A stretch of DNA of 64,000 bases. It comes from Clostridiaceae bacterium (lineage in GTDB: Bacteria; Bacillota; Clostridia; Lachnospirales; Lachnospiraceae). The stretch covers positions 1-64,000 of the forward strand of contig QXWR01000001.1 in NCBI GenBank assembly GCA_009911065.1, in the 5' to 3' direction. The notes under the pieces were generated by a model. The model saw nothing but the letters and a program-made list of their open reading frames with translations, ran no database searches and was not told the DNA's origin. Position 1 is the first letter of the stretch. The number at the start of each line of letters is the position of its first letter. Positions 33,065 through 42,390 of this stretch are shown here, piece after piece. The position numbers and the translations under genes are program-made.

Positions 33065-33409
33065 ATGAGTCCCAGTATTCATTTTGAGGCAAGACTTCTG
33101 GTTTTAGGAATTTTGGCAGGAGCCGGACTGATGGCGCTGTATGATGTTCTTCGGGTATTTCGGATGTTAATTCGCCACAGCTGGTTATGGGTGGGGCTTG
33201 AGGATCTGGGATACTGGATTTTTGCCGGATTTGCGGTATTTTATCTGTTATACCGGGAAAATGACGGAGCGTTACGGCTGTATGTAATCGGAACTGTGGG
33301 GGTGGTTATGATTCTTTACGACCGCTTTTGCAGTGTGTTTTTCCGAAAAGTGTTGAAAAAGATGGGAAGATGCTTTAAAATAGGCTTAACCAAAAGAAAC
33401 CGAAGATGA
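33065..33409 (+). CDS. yabQ: Spore cortex biosynthesis protein YabQ
   Basis: 114 residues, membrane protein with segments at about 10-28, 45-65 and 75-92 (ARLLVLGILAGAGLMALYDVLRVFR is diagnostic). Needed for cortex synthesis in the mother cell of Bacillus. The ATG at 33065 follows GGAAAGGGG. Forms an operon with yabP, 16 bases apart. Confidence 0.92.
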   Translation: MSPSIHFEARLLVLGILAGAGLMALYDVLRVFRMLIRHSWLWVGLEDLGYWIFAGFAVFYLLYRENDGALRLYVIGTVGVVMILYDRFCSVFFRKVLKKMGRCFKIGLTKRNRR

Positions 33410-33416
33410 GTGAGAG

Positions 33417-33779
33417 ATGGCAGGGACTGGAGCGGATGAGCTTATGGGCAAAAATAACGTCACTGGAAGGAATACAAAAAAGCGAAGGAACGACCGCTTA
33501 GGAAATCAAATGGCGATTGTGGGGATTACATTGGTAGTGTTCAGTTTGGGAGTAGTGGTGAACGTTAAAAGCGCTTCCATGAAAAAGAGAGATCAGGAGT
33601 ATCAGGCGCGGGAGGCCCTTTTACAACAGCAGTATGATCAGGAAGTTCTTCGGGCGGATGAGCTGAAAGAGTATCAGGTTTATGTACAGACAAAGCAATA
33701 CATTGAAGAGGTGGCAAAACAAAAGCTGGGGTTAGTAAAGCCAGATGAGATCTTGTTAAAGCCATCGGATGGGAACTGA
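33417..33779 (+). CDS. divIC: Septum formation initiator family protein (DivIC/FtsB-like)
   Basis: 120 residues: basic cytoplasmic head, one membrane segment (about 32-50, MAIVGITLVVFSLGVVVNV), coiled coil (KKRDQEYQAREALLQQQYDQEV) and the conserved end YIEEVAKQKLGLVKPDEILLKP. Part of the FtsL-DivIB-DivIC divisome complex. Two starts are possible, 33417 and 33444; neither has an ideal site, and the longer is given. Position after yabQ matches Bacillus. Confidence 0.88.
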   Translation: MAGTGADELMGKNNVTGRNTKKRRNDRLGNQMAIVGITLVVFSLGVVVNVKSASMKKRDQEYQAREALLQQQYDQEVLRADELKEYQVYVQTKQYIEEVAKQKLGLVKPDEILLKPSDGN

Positions 33780-33950
33780 CGGAATCTTGTGATTTATTAC
33801 ATAGAAAAATGCGTTCTATGAAACAAAAACGCTCCGCGAGGATCGCCCTGTGGCTAAGAAGCATCCTGTGGTTAAAGGGGACCCTTTGCAGGCGGAGAAT
33901 TTTTACGAAGATCGGAAAAGTTCACGGGAATACAATCCCTTCCTGCCGCA

Positions 33951-33956
33951 TATAAT
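33951..33956 (+). promoter_or_regulatory. spoIIE: Candidate -10 element of spoIIE
   Basis: A perfect TATAAT 21 bases before the GTG start. No -35 at 17 bp is evident, and Bacillus spoIIE also has an unusual spacing controlled by Spo0A, but no clear Spo0A box is seen here. Confidence 0.4.
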
Positions 33957-33977
33957 GTGGTTTAGGAGGGGATTTTT

Positions 33978-35384
33978 GTGTGGAGACGGTCAAAACGCCG
34001 GGATATGGCGGATGTAAATGTATATACAGCCAGTCGGCTGGTGGACATGGCCAGGTCCTTAGGGACTCTTGCCAGATCTTGTGAGGATGAACTGGACGAG
34101 AACCGGGGCCTTACCAGGGAGGATGCCCTTGGGGCCATGCAGATGTCAGCGGCCATGGTATGCGGTGGCTGCAGCCGTTGTAATCTTTACAGTGACAGCG
34201 GAAAAGAGGACAGCTATTATTTGTATTACCTGCTGCGGGCTTTTGAGCAGAAGGGCCAGGTGGAATTTGAGGACATGCCCAGGTTCTTCATGGAGACGTG
34301 CCGCAGACGGGAGGATTATTTGTCTCAGCTAAACCGGAATTTAGGACGGGCTACCATGAATTTGGAATGGAAGAATCGTTTTTTGGAGAGCAGAGATACG
34401 GTTATGGTTCAGTTTCGGGAGCTTGCTTCTATATTGGAGGAGTTTGCCCATCAGATGGAACAGGCGTCGGACATTACCGGAGTAAAAGGAGAGGCAGTAA
34501 AGCGAATCTTTCGGCAGCATCATATGTTGGTGGAGAATCTGCTTTTGCTGGAGCATGAGAATCGGCAGAGAGAAGCATATCTGACGGTGCGGACCACCAA
34601 TGGCAAATGTGTGACTGCCAAAGAAGCTGCGGAGATATTAGGAAATGCTATGGGAAACAAGGGATGGTACGCTCCAAAGGACACCCGGACGCTGGTGACA
34701 AGGCAGACGGCTACCATTCATTTTGCTGAGGCAGGAAGATACCGGATGATGTATGGAGCTGCCCGTCTGCCGCGGGAGGGAGAATCATTTTCCGGGGATA
34801 ATTTTACATATTCCGAGGAGGCTCCGGGCCAGGTGATTATGAGCATTTCAGATGGAATGGGAAGCGGGGAGCAGGCATGTCAGGAAAGCAGGCGAGTGGT
34901 GGAGCTGGCACAGCAGCTTCTGGAAACGGGATTTTCGGCCAGAGCCGCCTTGAAAATGGTAAACACGGTACTTATGCTGACTGGAGCGGAACAACATCCA
35001 GCTACCATTGATTTGTGCTGCGTGGATTTGCATACGGGTGTGCTGGAAGCTATGAAGTTAGGGGCAGTAGCCACATTTATTTTAAGCGGAAACGGGGTGG
35101 AGATTCTGGAGGCAGGAGAGGTGCCGGCCGGAGTCCTAAAAGATGTGGAACCAGTGCTGCTATCCCGGAAGTTGTGGGACGGGGACCGGGTGATTATGGT
35201 GACAGATGGTGTGTTGGAGGCGTGTCCAGGTGTAGATAAGGAAGGAAGCCTTCGGGAGTTTATTGAAGGGATGAAAGTACACAGCGTCCAGGAAATGGCA
35301 GACGACATTCTTCAATTTGCCTGTCAGGAAGAACTGCCCAGGGATGATATGATGGTATTGGTAGGAGGAATGTGGAGGAGGTGA
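33978..35384 (+). CDS. spoIIE: SpoIIE-family PP2C serine phosphatase, short soluble form
   Basis: 468 residues starting at GTG 33978 (AGGAGGGG 6 bases upstream). Residues about 1-260 match the central SpoIIE region (VCGGCSRCNLY cysteines; helices around 90-190). The PP2C domain spans about 265-468 with ISDGMGSGEQACQESRRVVEL, TIDLCCVDLHTG, MKLGAVATFIL, VIMVTDGVLEACPG and LPRDDMMVLVGG. SpoIIE dephosphorylates SpoIIAA to activate sigma-F in the forespore. Bacillus SpoIIE has about 830 residues with ten N-terminal membrane spans; none are present here or immediately upstream. Neighbours tilS, hpt and ftsH match Bacillus order. Confidence 0.92.
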   Translation: MWRRSKRRDMADVNVYTASRLVDMARSLGTLARSCEDELDENRGLTREDALGAMQMSAAMVCGGCSRCNLYSDSGKEDSYYLYYLLRAFEQKGQVEFEDMPRFFMETCRRREDYLSQLNRNLGRATMNLEWKNRFLESRDTVMVQFRELASILEEFAHQMEQASDITGVKGEAVKRIFRQHHMLVENLLLLEHENRQREAYLTVRTTNGKCVTAKEAAEILGNAMGNKGWYAPKDTRTLVTRQTATIHFAEAGRYRMMYGAARLPREGESFSGDNFTYSEEAPGQVIMSISDGMGSGEQACQESRRVVELAQQLLETGFSARAALKMVNTVLMLTGAEQHPATIDLCCVDLHTGVLEAMKLGAVATFILSGNGVEILEAGEVPAGVLKDVEPVLLSRKLWDGDRVIMVTDGVLEACPGVDKEGSLREFIEGMKVHSVQEMADDILQFACQEELPRDDMMVLVGGMWRR

Positions 35385-35441
35385 CAGGTCTTTTTTTGCT
35401 TTAGAAGGAAGAGTGTTTTCCAACAGAAGGTGTCTGAAAAG

Positions 35442-35507
35442 GATAGAAAATGCCCATTAGTATTCCATCCGGTTTTTGTCTGGATGGAGCGTTTTCTGTC
35501 TTTTTTT
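35442..35507 (+). terminator. spoIIE: Terminator of spoIIE
   Basis: GATAGAAAATGC (35442-35453) pairs with GCGTTTTCTGTC (35489-35500), followed by seven Ts; inside, CCATCC pairs with GGATGG. Confidence 0.85.
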
Positions 35508-35526
35508 AGTTTCAATTCGTTCCTCC

Positions 35527-35555
35527 TTGCATCCATCCATTTTCAATGTTATAGT
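35527..35555 (+). promoter_or_regulatory. Promoter of tilS-hpt-ftsH
   Basis: TTGCAT (35527-35532), 17 bp, TATAGT (35550-35555), 34 bases before tilS. Confidence 0.7.
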
Positions 35556-35588
35556 AAATATTTAGAAAAAACGGACCGGAGGCAATTT

Positions 35589-37064
35589 ATGTGGAAAAAG
35601 GTATGGGATTTTGTGGAAAAGCACCATATGCTTCGCCAGGGAGATCGGGTGGTGGTGGGGGTTTCCGGTGGGGCAGATTCGGTTTGTCTGCTGGCAGTTC
35701 TGGCAAAGAATCAGCTGGATTTAAAACTTAGAGCAGTCCATGTTCACCATGGTCTTCGGGGAAAGGAGGCGGATAACGACGCAGAATTTGTCCGTGATCT
35801 GTGCGGGAAATGGGGGATACCTTTCAAGTTGGTATATCGAAATGTGGCTGAATATGGAAAGGAACATGGACTTTCTGTGGAGGAGGCAGGCAGAGTGCTC
35901 CGCTATGAAGCCTTGGAGGAAGTGGCAAATGAATGGGAAGACCATGAGGGAGAAAAGGTATGGATTGGGGTGGCTCATCATCAGGATGACAATGCAGAGA
36001 CAATACTGCACCATTTGTTTCGGGGAAGCGGACTTCGTGGATTGTCTGGAATGAGAGCTGTGCAGGGAAATCGGATTCGGCCTCTTTTGATTGTTGGGCG
36101 TCAGGAGATTTTGGAGTACTTAACGGACCGGAACCTAACCTGGCGTGAGGATTCTACCAACCAGTCGGAACATTATACCCGGAACCGGATTCGACATTGT
36201 CTGATTCCTTATATGACAGAACAGATCAATCATCGGGCGGTGGAGAACGTTCTTCATGCAGGAGAAATTTTTGCCAGGGCAGACCAATATTTGGAGAAGC
36301 AGGCAGGTCTGGTATGGGACAAATATGGGTGGGAGAATCGGGAGCAGCTGGTTATGGCGGGAATCCAGCTGAAGGGATTTTTAAGACAGGACCCCATTAT
36401 TCAGGATTATCTGGTGCGCAAAATGCTGGAAGCTGCAGCATCCGGACAAAAAGACATTACGGCAAAACATGTAAGGCAGATTGAGGGGCTGGCAGAAGGA
36501 GGTCCGGGAGGAAGCTGTGATTTACCGGGAAATCTGCGGGTAGTGAGAACGTATGAGAGTCTGTATGTGGAGGCTTATGGAAAGAAGGACCAAAAAGTAG
36601 ACAAGGAGATTAGGGAGAATGGGGAGATAGTTGTTCTTCCAGATCCGGGAGAAGAGGCAGTTTGGGTGGGGAAAATGGGATTTCGTGCGTTTTTTCGGGA
36701 GAATGGGACAGAAATTCCGAAAAAAGAGTATACGAAATGGTTTGATTATGATAAAATAAAAGATACGCTATGTATTCGGCGCCGACTGGCAGGAGATTAT
36801 CTTGTTTTGTCTGGAGGCGGCCGCAAACCGTTGCGAAGATTTCTGATTGATGAGAAAGTTCCAAGAGAGCAACGGGATCAAATTGTGGTGCTGGCAGAAG
36901 GAAATCGGATTCTTTGGGTAGTCGGATACCGAATCAGTGAATATTATAAGATCAGAGAAGATACACATACAATACTTCAGGTGGATTTTTACGGAGGAAA
37001 CGCATATGGCGGAAAAGATTCGGGTATTATTGTCAGAAGAAGAAGTAGATCAGAGAATCTGTGA
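35589..37064 (+). CDS. tilS: tRNA(Ile)-lysidine synthase
   Basis: 491 residues; attaches lysine to C34 of the minor isoleucine tRNA so that it reads AUA. PP-loop GVSGGADSVCLL near residue 30, then the HVHHGLRGKEADNDAEFV and HHQDDNAETILHHLFRGSGLRGLSG blocks, and a C-terminal domain with RRLAGDYLVLSGG and DEKVPREQRD. Start fixed by CGGAGG and promoter. The C-terminus runs about 20 residues past the usual end and overlaps the hpt start by 59 bases. Confidence 0.95.
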   Translation: MWKKVWDFVEKHHMLRQGDRVVVGVSGGADSVCLLAVLAKNQLDLKLRAVHVHHGLRGKEADNDAEFVRDLCGKWGIPFKLVYRNVAEYGKEHGLSVEEAGRVLRYEALEEVANEWEDHEGEKVWIGVAHHQDDNAETILHHLFRGSGLRGLSGMRAVQGNRIRPLLIVGRQEILEYLTDRNLTWREDSTNQSEHYTRNRIRHCLIPYMTEQINHRAVENVLHAGEIFARADQYLEKQAGLVWDKYGWENREQLVMAGIQLKGFLRQDPIIQDYLVRKMLEAAASGQKDITAKHVRQIEGLAEGGPGGSCDLPGNLRVVRTYESLYVEAYGKKDQKVDKEIRENGEIVVLPDPGEEAVWVGKMGFRAFFRENGTEIPKKEYTKWFDYDKIKDTLCIRRRLAGDYLVLSGGGRKPLRRFLIDEKVPREQRDQIVVLAEGNRILWVVGYRISEYYKIREDTHTILQVDFYGGNAYGGKDSGIIVRRRSRSENL

Positions 37065-37530
37065 GGTTGCTGCTCAGATCAGCAAAGATTACGAAGGAAA
37101 AGAGGTTCATCTAATCTGCATTCTCAAAGGCGGTGTTTTCTTTACATGTGAGCTGGCAAAGCGGTTGACGGTGCCGGTCAGCCTGGACTTTATGTCTGTG
37201 TCCAGCTATGGGGCAGACACCAAATCCAGCGGTGTGGTCCGTATTGTGAAGGACTTGGATGAACCGCTCAAGGGCAGAGACGTACTTATTGTGGAGGATA
37301 TTATAGATTCCGGCCGGACTCTTTCTTATCTTATCCAGGTACTTAATCAGCGGGAGCCGGCCAGCATCCGGCTGTGTACGCTTTTGGACAAACCGGAGCG
37401 GCGGGTGAAAAAGCAAGTGAAGGTGGACTATACCTGTTTTACCATTCCAGATGAGTTTGTGGTGGGCTATGGTTTGGATTATGCGCAGAAATATCGAAAT
37501 CTGCCCTATATCGGAGTCGTGGAATTTTAA
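37006..37530 (+). CDS. hpt: Hypoxanthine phosphoribosyltransferase
   Basis: 174 residues; salvages hypoxanthine/guanine with PRPP. MAEKIRVLLSEEEVDQRI start, LICILKGGVFFTCELA, and the PRPP motif VLIVEDIIDSGRTL followed by RYR-type C-terminus (AQKYRNLPYIGVVEF). GGAGGA lies 7 bases before the ATG. Lies between tilS and ftsH as in Bacillus. Confidence 0.95.
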   Translation: MAEKIRVLLSEEEVDQRICEVAAQISKDYEGKEVHLICILKGGVFFTCELAKRLTVPVSLDFMSVSSYGADTKSSGVVRIVKDLDEPLKGRDVLIVEDIIDSGRTLSYLIQVLNQREPASIRLCTLLDKPERRVKKQVKVDYTCFTIPDEFVVGYGLDYAQKYRNLPYIGVVEF

Positions 37531-37608
37531 AGCACCTGTAGGCATTTGTGGGAGCGTGTATCAAATTACTGCCCTGAAAAGGGGCGGTTGGTGAGGAGGC
37601 AACTTTCA

Positions 37609-39432
37609 GTGAGACAACAGACTTTTAGAGGAACCGGGATTTTGCTTTTGGCGCTGGTTTTGGTGACTGTGCTTTGGTTTGCACAGGCCCTTCAGGACAG
37701 CAGCCAGCAGCGTTTGACCAATCAGGAGTTTTTGAGTATTCTGGATAGTGTAGAAGTTAGCGGAGTCACAATTCGCCAGAATGAACAGGCGCCCACAGGT
37801 GAGGTGGTGTTTCTGATTGATAACCAGGAATTTAGCGCCTATGTGTCCGATGTTAATGAGGCAGGAAGGCTTTTGGAGCAGCGGAACATAGACTATCTGG
37901 TAGACAATGTTCCTCAAAGTAATTACTGGCTCAGCGTGATTTTGCCCGTTGGAATCTCAGTGCTTTTGGCTATTGTTTTGATTTTTATGATGAATATGCG
38001 AGCAAGCGCCGGAGGCGGGGCTAATTCCCGAATGATGAATTTTGGAAAAAGCCGCGCTCGGATGACCCACAGCAGCCGGGTGAATTTTAAAAGTGTGGCA
38101 GGGCTGAAAGAGGAAAAGGAAGACCTGGAAGAAATGGTGGATTTCTTGAGAAATCCTCAAAAATACACCAGTGTAGGCGCCCGGATTCCCAAAGGGGTGA
38201 TTCTGGTAGGACCGCCAGGAACTGGTAAAACCATGCTTGCTAAGGCAGTGGCAGGCGAGGCTGGAGTTCCTTTTTTCAGCATATCCGGTTCGGATTTTGT
38301 GGAAATGTTTGTAGGCGTAGGTGCATCCAGAGTGCGGGATTTGTTTGAGGATGCCAAGAAGAACGCTCCCTGCATTGTTTTTATTGACGAGATTGATGCA
38401 GTGGCCAGACGGCGTGGAACTGGAATGGGCGGCGGACACGATGAGCGGGAACAGACTTTAAATCAGCTTCTGGTAGAGATGGATGGATTTGGCGTCAATG
38501 AGGGGATTATTGTCATGGCAGCCACGAACCGGGTTGATATTTTAGATCCGGCCATTTTGCGGCCTGGTCGATTTGACCGAAAGGTGGCAGTGGGAAGGCC
38601 GGATGTGAAAGGGCGGGAAGAGATTTTAAAGGTTCATTCTCAGCAAAAGCCCTTGGCAGATGATGTGGATTTAGGGCGGGTGGCCAGGACTACTTCTGGT
38701 TTTACAGGGGCAGATTTGGAAAATCTGATGAATGAAGCAGCGATTAATGCGGCAAAAGACAACCGTTCCTATATTCTCCAGGCAGACATTGAGCGGTCTT
38801 TTGTAAAGGTTGGCATTGGAGCAGAGAAAAAAAGCCGGGTAATCTCAGAGAAGGAAAAAAGAATTACCGCTTATCATGAGGCTGGCCACGCAATCCTTTT
38901 TCATGTGCTTCCAGATGTAGGGCCGGTGCATACGGTTTCCATCATTCCAACTGGAATTGGGGCGGCTGGTTACACAATGCCTTTGCCAGCGGAAGATGAG
39001 ATGTTCAATACAAAAGGAAAGATGCTGCAGGATATTATGGTTTCTTTGGGAGGCCGGATTGCGGAGGAGATTATTTTTGAAGATGTGACCACCGGCGCTT
39101 CCCAGGACATTAAACATGCCAGCAAAATTGCACGGGCCATGGTGACAAAGTATGGTATGTCCGAGACGGTTGGTATGATTGATTATGGCAGTGATGAAGA
39201 TGAGGTTTTTATTGGACGGGATCTGGCCCATGCCCGAAGCTATGGAGAGGAAGTTGCCGGTGCCATTGACACAGAGGTAAAACGAATTATCGACGAATGT
39301 TATCAAAAAGCGAAAAATATTATTTTACAGCACCGGAGCGTGCTGGATCAGTGTTGTGAGCTTCTGGTGGAAAAAGAAAAGATCGGACAGCAGGAGTTTG
39401 AAGAGCTGTTTCAACCCCAGTTTCAGGGATAA
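37609..39432 (+). CDS. ftsH: ATP-dependent zinc metalloprotease FtsH
   Basis: 607 residues from a GTG at 37609 (GAGGAGG 9 bases upstream). Two membrane segments (about 8-28 and 104-126) flank an extracellular domain; then AAA+ with Walker [14 protein letters not shown], Walker [39 protein letters not shown], and the zinc protease motif HEAGH with the third ligand Asp in TTGASQDI. Degrades membrane and short-lived cytosolic proteins; needed in sporulation in Bacillus. Complete. Confidence 0.96.
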   Translation: MRQQTFRGTGILLLALVLVTVLWFAQALQDSSQQRLTNQEFLSILDSVEVSGVTIRQNEQAPTGEVVFLIDNQEFSAYVSDVNEAGRLLEQRNIDYLVDNVPQSNYWLSVILPVGISVLLAIVLIFMMNMRASAGGGANSRMMNFGKSRARMTHSSRVNFKSVAGLKEEKEDLEEMVDFLRNPQKYTSVGARIPKGVILVGPPGTGKTMLAKAVAGEAGVPFFSISGSDFVEMFVGVGASRVRDLFEDAKKNAPCIVFIDEIDAVARRRGTGMGGGHDEREQTLNQLLVEMDGFGVNEGIIVMAATNRVDILDPAILRPGRFDRKVAVGRPDVKGREEILKVHSQQKPLADDVDLGRVARTTSGFTGADLENLMNEAAINAAKDNRSYILQADIERSFVKVGIGAEKKSRVISEKEKRITAYHEAGHAILFHVLPDVGPVHTVSIIPTGIGAAGYTMPLPAEDEMFNTKGKMLQDIMVSLGGRIAEEIIFEDVTTGASQDIKHASKIARAMVTKYGMSETVGMIDYGSDEDEVFIGRDLAHARSYGEEVAGAIDTEVKRIIDECYQKAKNIILQHRSVLDQCCELLVEKEKIGQQEFEELFQPQFQG

Positions 39433-39526
39433 AAGGGATTTGAAAAACACTTTCTGTCAGATGTGCATAAAAACAAGTTAAAAACTTATATATGTTTGTG
39501 CAGACTTATTTCCCGGAATGTGCTAT

Positions 39527-39635
39527 TATAATAGCGTAACCCCCCAATACATTATATAGTTTTTGCTACACCCCATAAGAAACGAAATACCTTCTCCTGA
39601 AAGAGCCGACTACCCCGTCGGCTCTTTCACTTTGC
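39527..39635 (+). ncRNA. Candidate small RNA between ftsH and the GH13 gene
   Basis: A perfect TATAAT (39527-39532) is followed by about 95 bases that end in a 13-bp hairpin, TGAAAGAGCCGAC (39598-39610) with GTCGGCTCTTTCA (39617-39629). No ORF lies between. Three C-rich unpaired stretches (CCCCCC near 39541, ACCCC near 39570, ACCCC in the hairpin loop) could pair with ribosome-binding sites, as in known Gram-positive regulatory RNAs. The T-run after the hairpin is weak. Confidence 0.4.
39598..39629 (+). terminator. Strong hairpin downstream of ftsH
   Basis: 13-bp perfect stem with loop TACCCC. Followed by CTTTG rather than a long T-run. Confidence 0.6.
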
Positions 39636-39813
39636 AGAGAATTTATGTTATGTAATTTTTCCTTTCCTGGAACAGCTTCTTAAACAGACAATTATATCAA
39701 ATGACCGATGATTTTTGCTTGATGTAAAGGATAAAAAGTCGTCTTAAAACACTGGCGTTGTCAGCATAATAGACAAGAAACGAATGGTTTTCTGCGAAAA
39801 ACGAAGAAACTGG

Positions 39814-39842
39814 TTGTATCTTGGGAGAGAATCAGATAAAAT
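39814..39842 (+). promoter_or_regulatory. Promoter of the GH13 gene
   Basis: TTGTAT (39814-39819), 17 bp, TAAAAT (39837-39842). Confidence 0.6.
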
Positions 39843-39891
39843 AGAATATAGCATCAAGGAATAGTATAAACGAGAGGATATTGTTTGAATT

Positions 39892-41955
39892 ATGGATGAA
39901 TATTGTATAGGACTGAACCGGCAGGCATTGTTTTCGGATGAGACATCGAATTTTCGAATACCGGAGGAGCCAGATACAGGTGATCGGACCGTGCTTCGTT
40001 TTCGGACAGCTAAAAACGATGCAGATACGGTTTATTACGTTGAGGAAGAAAAGGGGCTGCAGGCCCGGATGATTAAAGTATCCTCAGATGGGGTGTTCGA
40101 CTATTATGAATATGTGGTCGTGGTGGGGGAGAAACCAAGATTTTATTATTTTAAGATAAAAAAGGGGGAGGAAATCTGCTATTACAATCGGTTGGGGGTT
40201 GTGACGGAACAACCAGAGAATTATATGTTTCGTATTACTCCTGGCTTTCATACGCCGGAATGGGCAAAGGGGGCGGTCATGTACCAGATTTTTGTGGACC
40301 GTTTTTGCCAGGGAAATTTGGATAATGATGTCTGTTCCAGAGAGTATGTGTATATTGGGAGACCTGTGAGCCGGATTGAAGACTGGGGGCAAATACCGTC
40401 TGCCATGGATGTGGGCTGTTTTTATGGAGGGGACTTGCAGGGAGTATGGGACAAGCTGGATTATCTGCAGCATTTGGGAGTGGAAGTGATTTATTTTAAT
40501 CCTTTGTTTGTATCTCCCTCTAATCATAAATACGATACCCAGGATTATGATCATATTGACCCTCATTATGGAGTGATTGTGAAAGATGGGGGAGATCTGG
40601 TAGCAGAGGATGCGTGTGACAATGAACATGCTACCCGTTATCAGATTCGGGTGGCTTCTCCAGAGAACCTGAATGCCAGTGATGCGTTTTTTGCCCAGTT
40701 TATGGAGGAAGTTCATCGCCGTGGGATGAAGGTGATTATTGACGGTGTGTTTAACCACTGCGGATCTTTTAACAAGTGGCTGGACCGGGAGCTGATCTAT
40801 GCCCGTCAGGGAAAATATGAGCCGGGAGCATATGAGTCGGAGGAAAGTCCTTATCGGACCTTTTTCAAGTTTTATAAGGAAAATGAATGGCCCTACAACA
40901 GCAGCTATGACGGATGGTGGGGGCATGACACATTGCCAAAGCTGAATTATGATTCAGAGGCATTATATGAATATATTTTGGAGATTGCCCGCAAATGGGT
41001 GTCGCCACCGTATTGTGTGGACGGATGGCGTCTGGACGTGGCGGCAGATTTAGGTAATTCCAGCCAAATGAATCACAAATTTTGGCATGATTTTCGAAAA
41101 CAGGTAAAGGAGGCCAATCCAGAGGCGATCATTCTGGCGGAGCATTATGGAGATCCGCGTAGCTGGCTGGAGGGAGACCAGTGGGATACGGTTATGAACT
41201 ATGATGCTTTTATGGAGCCAGTTACTTGGTTTTTGACTGGAATGGAAAAGCACAGTGATGAATATAACGGAGGATTGTATGGTGATGGCAAGGCATTTTT
41301 TCAGATGATGCGCTACAACATGAGCCATATGCAGACGCCCTCCCTGTTGGTGGCGATGAATCAGCTTTCCAACCATGATCACAGTCGTTTTCTCACCAGG
41401 ACGAATCAGATGGTAGGAAGAACCGGCACGGTGGGACCGGAGATGGCAAGTGTCAATGTAAAGCCGGCGGTAATGCGGGAGGCAGTGATGATTCAGATGA
41501 CCTGGCCAGGAGCGCCTACCTTGTATTATGGAGACGAGGCAGGAGTTTGCGGGTGGACAGACCCGGACAGCCGGAGAACTTTTCCATGGGGACATGAAGA
41601 TTTTGAGATGATGGATTTTCACCGTTATATGATTGCTATTCACAAGAATTTGCCGGCTTTGCGCCGAGGTTCGATAAAGCAACTGGCTGCGGATCATCAG
41701 CTGATTGCTTATGGCCGGATGTATGGCTCCAATAAATGTGCGGTGGCTGTAAACAATGGGGATTATGAGCGGCAATTGGAACTTCCAGTATGGGAAATTG
41801 GAGTTGTGGGTCATCCAATTATGAGGCGGCTTATGTTTACTTATACAGATGGATATAATGCGGGAATAAAAGAGTACGAAGTAAAGGACGGAAAGGTGGA
41901 AGTGAAACTGCCTCCTTATTCCGGGATTCTGCTTTCCGTAGGAGAGAAAAGGTAG
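39892..41955 (+). CDS. GH13 alpha-glucan hydrolase (neopullulanase/cyclomaltodextrinase type)
   Basis: 687 residues, no signal peptide, so cytosolic. N-terminal beta domain (about 1-118), then the barrel starting WAKGAVMYQIFVDRF. Catalytic regions intact: DGVFNH (284-289), DGWRLDVA with nucleophile D382, AEHYGD with acid E417, SNHDHS with D496. The region around YIGRPVSRIEDWG and the N-terminal domain point to the neopullulanase/cyclodextrinase branch, acting on maltodextrins. The ribosome-binding site (GAGAGGA, 13 bases) is weak. Monocistronic; the next plus-strand element is a tRNA. Confidence 0.92.
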   Translation: MDEYCIGLNRQALFSDETSNFRIPEEPDTGDRTVLRFRTAKNDADTVYYVEEEKGLQARMIKVSSDGVFDYYEYVVVVGEKPRFYYFKIKKGEEICYYNRLGVVTEQPENYMFRITPGFHTPEWAKGAVMYQIFVDRFCQGNLDNDVCSREYVYIGRPVSRIEDWGQIPSAMDVGCFYGGDLQGVWDKLDYLQHLGVEVIYFNPLFVSPSNHKYDTQDYDHIDPHYGVIVKDGGDLVAEDACDNEHATRYQIRVASPENLNASDAFFAQFMEEVHRRGMKVIIDGVFNHCGSFNKWLDRELIYARQGKYEPGAYESEESPYRTFFKFYKENEWPYNSSYDGWWGHDTLPKLNYDSEALYEYILEIARKWVSPPYCVDGWRLDVAADLGNSSQMNHKFWHDFRKQVKEANPEAIILAEHYGDPRSWLEGDQWDTVMNYDAFMEPVTWFLTGMEKHSDEYNGGLYGDGKAFFQMMRYNMSHMQTPSLLVAMNQLSNHDHSRFLTRTNQMVGRTGTVGPEMASVNVKPAVMREAVMIQMTWPGAPTLYYGDEAGVCGWTDPDSRRTFPWGHEDFEMMDFHRYMIAIHKNLPALRRGSIKQLAADHQLIAYGRMYGSNKCAVAVNNGDYERQLELPVWEIGVVGHPIMRRLMFTYTDGYNAGIKEYEVKDGKVEVKLPPYSGILLSVGEKR

Positions 41956-41969
41956 GGAACGTTTTTGTG

Positions 41970-42053
41970 AATTGCACAAAGCAAAACATGGGGGATGGCT
42001 TGCATATGGAGTATCGCTTGCTATACTTGCATTTCTTGTTTTGTGCAATTTTT
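41970..42053 (+). terminator. Possible long-range terminator of the GH13 gene
   Basis: AATTGCACAAA (41970-41980) pairs with TTTGTGCAATT (42040-42050), followed by TTT. The 59-base loop contains smaller stems. Long loop lowers confidence. Confidence 0.4.
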
Positions 42054-42170
42054 GTTTTGCGTCGTTTTTGATTCTACACAGTTTTTGTTCTGGGCAATCA
42101 AAGAATTATCCCTGTAAACCGGAATTTTATTTTAGATTGGATTCTTACGGAAGAAAATTTAAAATTGTGG

Positions 42171-42199
42171 TTGAAATTTTTTTGTGTTTATAGTATAAT
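42171..42199 (+). promoter_or_regulatory. Promoter of tRNA-Gly(CCC)
   Basis: TTGAAA (42171-42176), 17 bp, TATAAT (42194-42199), 11 bases before the tRNA. Confidence 0.85.
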
Positions 42200-42209
42200 T
42201 AAATCGTTC

Positions 42210-42280
42210 GCAGATGTAGTTCATTGGTAGAATATCAGCTTCCCAAGCTGAGGAGGCGGGTTCGATTCCCGTCATCTGCT
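42210..42280 (+). tRNA. tRNA-Gly (anticodon CCC)
   Basis: 71 bases. Acceptor GCAGATG/CATCTGC, anticodon stem TCAGC/GCTGA with loop TTCCCAA, T-loop GGTTCGATTCC. Discriminator T; CCA not encoded. Decodes GGG. Confidence 0.95.
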
Positions 42281-42291
42281 TCTTTATTTGG

Positions 42292-42344
42292 CCTTGGAAA
42301 TGCTGGAGATTTTGCTGGAAGCCAGTGTTTGCAAGGGTTTTTTT
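42292..42344 (+). terminator. Terminator after tRNA-Gly(CCC)
   Basis: CCTTG...CTGG pairs with CCAG...CAAGG (imperfect stem 42292-42336), followed by seven Ts. Confidence 0.65.
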
Positions 42345-42390
42345 ATGTCACATAGGTTGATTGCAGATATACCCTCTAAATCCGTCCCCT

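Noticed and set aside
33802-33822. CATAGAA/TTCTATG inverted repeat before spoIIE as an operator
   Set aside because: Short, AT-rich and without known consensus; not distinguishable from chance.
41972-42193. 73-residue plus-strand ORF between the GH13 gene and the tRNA
   Set aside because: No ribosome-binding site, it overlaps hairpin arms and the tRNA promoter, and its composition follows the AT-rich spacer.
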